The notes under the pieces were generated by a model that did not search any database, was not told the DNA's origin, and worked only from the letters and a program-made list of their open reading frames with translations. From positions 1-8,614 of the forward strand of contig JAHJRZ010000069.1 of assembly GCA_018830605.1 (NCBI GenBank): a stretch of 8,614 nt of DNA, in the 5' to 3' direction. The position numbers and the translations under genes are program-made. This document shows, one piece after another, positions 5,144-8,614 of this stretch. How positions within the stretch are numbered: position 1 is the stretch's first letter; every line of letters starts with the position of its first letter. Source of the DNA: Patescibacteria group bacterium. Its GTDB lineage: Bacteria > Patescibacteriota > UBA1384 > JAHJRZ01.

Positions 5144-6278
5144 TGCCCATTATTATGAGAAGATTGCCCAAGTTTTAGATGATGAGCTTGCTCTGCATCA
5201 CGCCTTGGGCCCGATAAATTACCAGAGAGAAAAGAAAAAATTTTTATCAAGCTCGAACGGTTGCCCAATTTTTAAGTATCAGACGATAACGGATAAAAAT
5301 TACAAATATAATTTAGACCTGCTTAAAGATTTGGAGAATGATTTGCGTTTTGAACTAAATTCTGATTTGAAGCAATTGTATTTGGCTAAAATTGAAGAAA
5401 TGAGGGAGGAGCTGGAATTTAGGGCTGTCATTGGCCGTGATGCTAAAATTTTTCATCGGAAATCGGTTTGGCTCTTTGGTATGATCAATAGTGATGATTA
5501 TCAAGAGGCAAAACGAAGATATAAAAGAAGGAAAAAAGAAGAGAAAGAAGAAAAAAATTTTTTAGACGCTGAAAAAATTAAAGATGTATTTAATCGGGCC
5601 CTGCTCGAGTTTAAGATCTCCGGCTGGGAAGCGATGATCGAGCCCAAAGCATTCTATATTACTATTAATGACAGAAATCCGCACGGCCATAAAATCGAGA
5701 TTCCGCCCGCTTGGCGCGAGACCCCGGCGCGGCTTGAGGAGATTTTGGAGCATGAGATTGTCACCCATCTCTGCCGCCGCAGATCAGGCGAGCTCTCAAA
5801 GCTTGCTCTTTTAGGCCACCCCGGAGCGGATAAATCTCATCAAACGGATGAGGGATTGGCAATCTACGGCGAGAAGCAGGCGCCTTTAAGCTCCGGCAAG
5901 ACGAGCTTAAAACACATTACTAAAGAGATCGCGATGGGTGCGGCCATGGAGGGCAGAAATTTTAGAAAGACCCATAATTTTTTGCTTGATTTAGGATTGA
6001 GCCCCAAAGCAGCTTGGTACAAGACCTTCCGCGTTTTTCGGGGAGTGGCTAATACCTCAAAAGGCGATGGTTTTATCTGCACTCTGGATTCGGTTTATCG
6101 TTTGGGCGAGAAAGAGATTAATAATTTTGTAAAGGAGAAGGGCGATTCTGCTCTCGATCGCTTATGGGTCGGCAAGATAGGCATTAAACACTTGCCGATT
6201 ATGAAAAAATTAGGTATAACAGAACCAGCCATTAAGCGGAGATATTTGAAGATTGAAGATTTGATGCCGAAGTTATAA
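5118..6278 (+). CDS. DUF1704 (QEGLA/MATCAP-family) zinc metallopeptidase
   Basis: The protein is 386 aa. The entry motif GPINYQREKKKFLSSSNGCPIFKY (about 31-54) is typical of DUF1704. The zinc motif is HExxxH in ILEHEIVTHLCRRRSGE: H212, E213, H217. A later Glu, E245 in TDEGLAIYGE, corresponds to the family's (Q/N)EGLA motif and probably gives the third ligand. The C-terminal part has TFRVFRGV, TSKGDGF and TLDSVYRLG (about 303-329). A highly charged linker occupies about 130-148. Bacterial members are annotated as flavohemoglobin expression-modulating proteins, while the animal homologue MATCAP is a carboxypeptidase that removes the C-terminal tyrosine of alpha-tubulin. A C-terminal trimming role is therefore plausible but inferred. 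The start lies 26 bp inside the RimK-like gene without a clear Shine-Dalgarno. The final stop base touches the tRNA gene on the other strand. Confidence 0.87.
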   Translation: MKDQEPKIDAHYYEKIAQVLDDELALHHALGPINYQREKKKFLSSSNGCPIFKYQTITDKNYKYNLDLLKDLENDLRFELNSDLKQLYLAKIEEMREELEFRAVIGRDAKIFHRKSVWLFGMINSDDYQEAKRRYKRRKKEEKEEKNFLDAEKIKDVFNRALLEFKISGWEAMIEPKAFYITINDRNPHGHKIEIPPAWRETPARLEEILEHEIVTHLCRRRSGELSKLALLGHPGADKSHQTDEGLAIYGEKQAPLSSGKTSLKHITKEIAMGAAMEGRNFRKTHNFLLDLGLSPKAAWYKTFRVFRGVANTSKGDGFICTLDSVYRLGEKEINNFVKEKGDSALDRLWVGKIGIKHLPIMKKLGITEPAIKRRYLKIEDLMPKL

Positions 6279-6348
6279 GCGGGATACCAGAATCAAACTG
6301 GCGCCTCTACCTTGGAAGGGTAGCGTACTATCGCTATACTAATCCCGC
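6278..6348 (-). tRNA. tRNA-Gly (anticodon UCC)
   Basis: On the minus strand GCGGGAT (6348-6342) pairs perfectly with ATCCCGC (6285-6279). The D stem is GTAT/GTAC. The anticodon stem CTACC/GGTAG encloses CTTCCAA, anticodon TCC at 6316-6314. The variable loop is four bases (AGGC), and the T stem GCCAG/CTGGT holds the loop TTTGATT. The discriminator is T (6278), as usual for bacterial tRNA-Gly, and CCA is not encoded. Conserved U8, A14, G15-C48, A21, U33, U54 and A58 are present. Unusually, the D loop has G18-A19 instead of G18-G19 and the T loop has U56 instead of C56, so an A19-U56 pair would replace the standard G19-C56. It lies 27 bases downstream of the ATPase gene on the same strand. Confidence 0.92.
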
Positions 6349-6359
6349 TTCAACCTTAT

Positions 6360-6386
6360 CTTATATCTTTTATTCTTATTTTTCAA
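6360..6386 (-). promoter_or_regulatory. Possible promoter of the tRNA-Gly gene
   Basis: On the minus strand TTGAAA (6386-6381, five of six -35 matches) lies 15 bases before TATAAG (6365-6360, five of six -10 matches). The predicted start is about five bases before the tRNA 5' end. The spacer is two bases shorter than optimal and the -35 lies inside the ATPase stop region, so read-through from the ATPase gene remains a full alternative. Confidence 0.35.
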
Positions 6387-8614
6387 CTTGTCTTGACCGC
6401 AGTATTTTCTTTCTTGTTTCAAATATCATCAAGAAGATGAAAAAAGAAACCAAGATCAAAATCCAAGAAATTAACGGTGGATTAGAAGTATGAAACGCCC
6501 TGTTAATCGGACCAAAGTCCATCATCAACCACAAAAGAATAAAAGAGATGAACTCGGCAAAAATCAACCAGGGGTTGGAGAACCAGCCAATCTTAAAGAC
6601 CGACTCCCGTTCACTGCGGCAGGAAAAAGCATTGGCGACTTGGCAGATAACGAGTGTCGCGTAAACCGCGGCGGTTGCCTGAAAATACAGACTTGAATCT
6701 TCAAAAAATGTCTGCCCTAAGCGCCACCCGCCTAAATATAGGGTGATCACAAAAATAATTAAGCTCAAAGCCGCCATCACCAAACCGACTGATAATAAAT
6801 GAGAAAGCATACCAAGATTCATAATCCGCTCTCTTTTTGATCGCGGCGGCCTCTCCATCATTCCCTTTTCAGTATTTTCCACGCCCAAAGCAAGAGAAGG
6901 AAAGATATCAGTGCCAAGATCAATGGCTAAAATCTGAACCGCGATCAAAGGCAAGGGCAGACCCAAGAGCACCCCAATTAAAGGAGTAAATAACTCGCCG
7001 GAATTTGAAGAGAAGACATAAAAAACAAACTTTTTGGCATTATCAAAAATTCTCCGACCTTCTTTGACCGCCTTGACAATCGTGGCAAAATTATCATCTA
7101 ACAAAATCATATCCGAGGCTTCTTTGGCCACATCAGTTCCGATCTTGCCCATCGCCACCCCGATATCCGCTTTGACGAGCGCTGGCACATCATTAACCCC
7201 GTCGCCGGTGACCGCCACTACCTCTTTCATTTCTTGCAGGTTTTTAACAATTCTCAACTTCTGCCCCGGATCAACGCGGGCGAAAATAGTCTCCCGCTCT
7301 AATATCTTTTTTAGTCCTTCATCGTCAACTTGATGTAAATCAACCCCAGTAATTACTCTGGTATTATCTTTGGCCAAGCCAATCTCTTTGGCAATCGAGA
7401 GCGCGGTCAAGCCATAATCGCCAGTGACCATATGAACTTTAATCTTGGCGCGGCGGCAGAGAGCTATTGATTCTGCCACTCCCTCGCGCGGAGGATCATG
7501 CAAGCCGACGAGTGCTATGAAATGCAAATTTTTCTCAAGATAATCTCTATCAAAATTATTACTTACTTTTTTATAAGCGATAGCTAAAACTTTTAATCCT
7601 TTTTCTGCCATTTGATCATTAACTTTAGTTATCTCGTTTTTCTCCTCCCCTGAAAGCTTGCACTCATTAATAATTACTTGCGGCGCGCCTTTGCTAAAAA
7701 CGTAATTACTATTATGGAGCTTACAGACAACCGTCATCATTTTACGCTCCGAGGAAAAGGGGATCTCAAATATTTTTTTATTTTTTTTCTTAATTTTTGC
7801 CAGATCATATTTTGAAACTACATATTTTAAAAGAGAAATATCAACTTGGTCGCCCACCTCTTCCTGGTTGTCAATACTCGCATTATTACACAAGGCCAGA
7901 ACGCGATAAAAAATCTTTTTCAATTTTTTATTTTTAAAGTTGAGCGGATATTTTTCCGTTAAGGCCATCTCGCCGGTCGTCAAAGTTCCTGTTTTATCAG
8001 TACAGATGGTTGTGACAGACCCTAAACTTTCAACATGAATTAGCTTCTTAATCAAGGCATTTTTTTTGAGCATTCTTTGCGCGCCAAGCGATAAAGCGAT
8101 TGACATTGCCGCGGGCAATCCTTCCGGCACCATGGCACAGGCCGCGACAATAGCAAACAAGAGTGTCTCTTGAAGTCCTCTGCCTAGTAAATAAAAAAGA
8201 ATTAAAACAAAAACCGCAACACAGCCAGCGATAAGAGCGATCACTTTCCCGGTGTGAGTTAGTTCTTTTTGCAGGGGAGTAAAAGCTTCTTTAATTCCCT
8301 GTGATTCGCGGGCAATTTTACCAAATTCCGTCTCCATTCCAGTTTTTATGACAATTGCCTTGCCCTCTCCTTGAGCAACTGAAGTACCCATAAAAATCGT
8401 GTTATCAACATCACTCACAACTCTATCTTCTTTGATATCATAGGCTTTCTTAGATTGAGGTTCGGACTCGCCGGTCAAAGAAAAATCATTAGTTTTTAGG
8501 TCATAAGCTTCTATTAAACGAGAATCCGCACCAATGGAGTCTCCAGCTTCAAGAATAATAATGTCTCCGGGCACAAGCTCCCAAGTTAAAACTTTGTGCA
8601 TTTTACCACCACGG
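6376..8614 (-). CDS. P-type (P2) cation-transporting ATPase, N-terminus beyond the window
   Basis: The frame is open to the window edge; the residues before the ATG at 8601 (RGGK) continue the family pattern, so that ATG is internal and roughly the first 110-150 residues are missing. Numbering from it: TGES (43-46, actuator), PEGLP (M4, E160), DKTGT with phosphorylated D202, KGAP (304-307, nucleotide binding), MVTGD (391-395), and TGDGVND (465-471). M5 has SSNSGE (N533, E536) and M6 has IDLGTD (561-565). Further membrane segments lie near 600-625, 640-657, 676-695 and 711-727. P2 ATPases couple ATP hydrolysis to Ca2+, Na+/K+ or H+ transport. The M6 IDLGTD is like Na,K-ATPase, and Q654 replaces the SERCA M8 Glu. 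This argues against a two-site SERCA-type Ca2+ pump; the ion is undecided. No frameshift is seen. Confidence 0.93.
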   Translation of the reverse strand, partial: RGGKMHKVLTWELVPGDIIILEAGDSIGADSRLIEAYDLKTNDFSLTGESEPQSKKAYDIKEDRVVSDVDNTIFMGTSVAQGEGKAIVIKTGMETEFGKIARESQGIKEAFTPLQKELTHTGKVIALIAGCVAVFVLILFYLLGRGLQETLLFAIVAACAMVPEGLPAAMSIALSLGAQRMLKKNALIKKLIHVESLGSVTTICTDKTGTLTTGEMALTEKYPLNFKNKKLKKIFYRVLALCNNASIDNQEEVGDQVDISLLKYVVSKYDLAKIKKKNKKIFEIPFSSERKMMTVVCKLHNSNYVFSKGAPQVIINECKLSGEEKNEITKVNDQMAEKGLKVLAIAYKKVSNNFDRDYLEKNLHFIALVGLHDPPREGVAESIALCRRAKIKVHMVTGDYGLTALSIAKEIGLAKDNTRVITGVDLHQVDDEGLKKILERETIFARVDPGQKLRIVKNLQEMKEVVAVTGDGVNDVPALVKADIGVAMGKIGTDVAKEASDMILLDDNFATIVKAVKEGRRIFDNAKKFVFYVFSSNSGELFTPLIGVLLGLPLPLIAVQILAIDLGTDIFPSLALGVENTEKGMMERPPRSKRERIMNLGMLSHLLSVGLVMAALSLIIFVITLYLGGWRLGQTFFEDSSLYFQATAAVYATLVICQVANAFSCRSERESVFKIGWFSNPWLIFAEFISFILLWLMMDFGPINRAFHTSNPPLISWILILVSFFIFLMIFETRKKILRSRQVEK

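Noticed and set aside
1..6278. Alternative genetic code with TGA as Gly (as in SR1/Gracilibacteria)
   Set aside because: TGA ends four genes (at 744, 2847, 4259, 5143), each with the next gene starting at, overlapping or shortly after the stop, and no conserved domain runs through a TGA.
6279..6348. tRNA-Ser (anticodon GGA) on the plus strand
   Set aside because: The palindromic acceptor stem and the loop TTGGAAG can be read on either strand, but only the minus strand gives a proper T loop, D loop, U33 context and short variable loop. A tRNA-Ser would need a long variable arm.
8599..8601. ATG at 8601 as the true start of the P-type ATPase
   Set aside because: The frame stays open upstream with RGGK, which matches the family just before the actuator domain, and the M1-M2 segment would otherwise be missing.

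Overview
The window is a compact, gene-dense bacterial segment, AT-leaning and lysine-rich, with genes overlapping or nearly touching. TGA works as a stop for four genes, so the standard code applies and the TGA-recoding lineages are excluded. The small gaps, the tRNA without an encoded CCA, the odd tRNA elbow and the weak or badly spaced Shine-Dalgarno sites would suit a Patescibacteria/CPR (Parcubacteria-like) genome. That placement is an inference, not a demonstration.

Layout. Positions 1-2218 (+) hold a housekeeping run: yebC (5' end cut off), ruvC starting directly after the yebC stop, and a galT-family nucleotidyltransferase overlapping ruvC by 8 bp. Positions 2219-2385 are the only sizeable intergenic gap. 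It carries a degenerate 11-bp repeat in two direct blocks plus an inverted block, a promoter candidate between the blocks, and a long hairpin ending just before the next start codon. Positions 2386-6278 (+) hold four tightly packed genes: a small retropepsin-like protease of the RimB/PF05618 type, a 461-aa ATP-grasp ligase, a RimK-like ATP-grasp ligase and a DUF1704 zinc metallopeptidase with HExxxH. A minus-strand tRNA-Gly(UCC) abuts the end of this run at 6278-6348. The rest (6376-8614, minus) is most of a P-type cation-transporting ATPase whose N-terminus lies beyond the window edge.

How the genes may work together. Two ATP-grasp enzymes, which typically form amide or peptide bonds, are packed with two unrelated proteases. 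The simplest reading is a ligation/removal cycle on a protein terminus or small peptide. It recalls RimK with its protease partner, and tubulin tyrosination (ATP-grasp TTL) reversed by DUF1704 carboxypeptidases. The substrate is unknown. The cassette probably has its own promoter and a structured repeat-based leader. This cassette with its leader is the best candidate here for an undescribed system.
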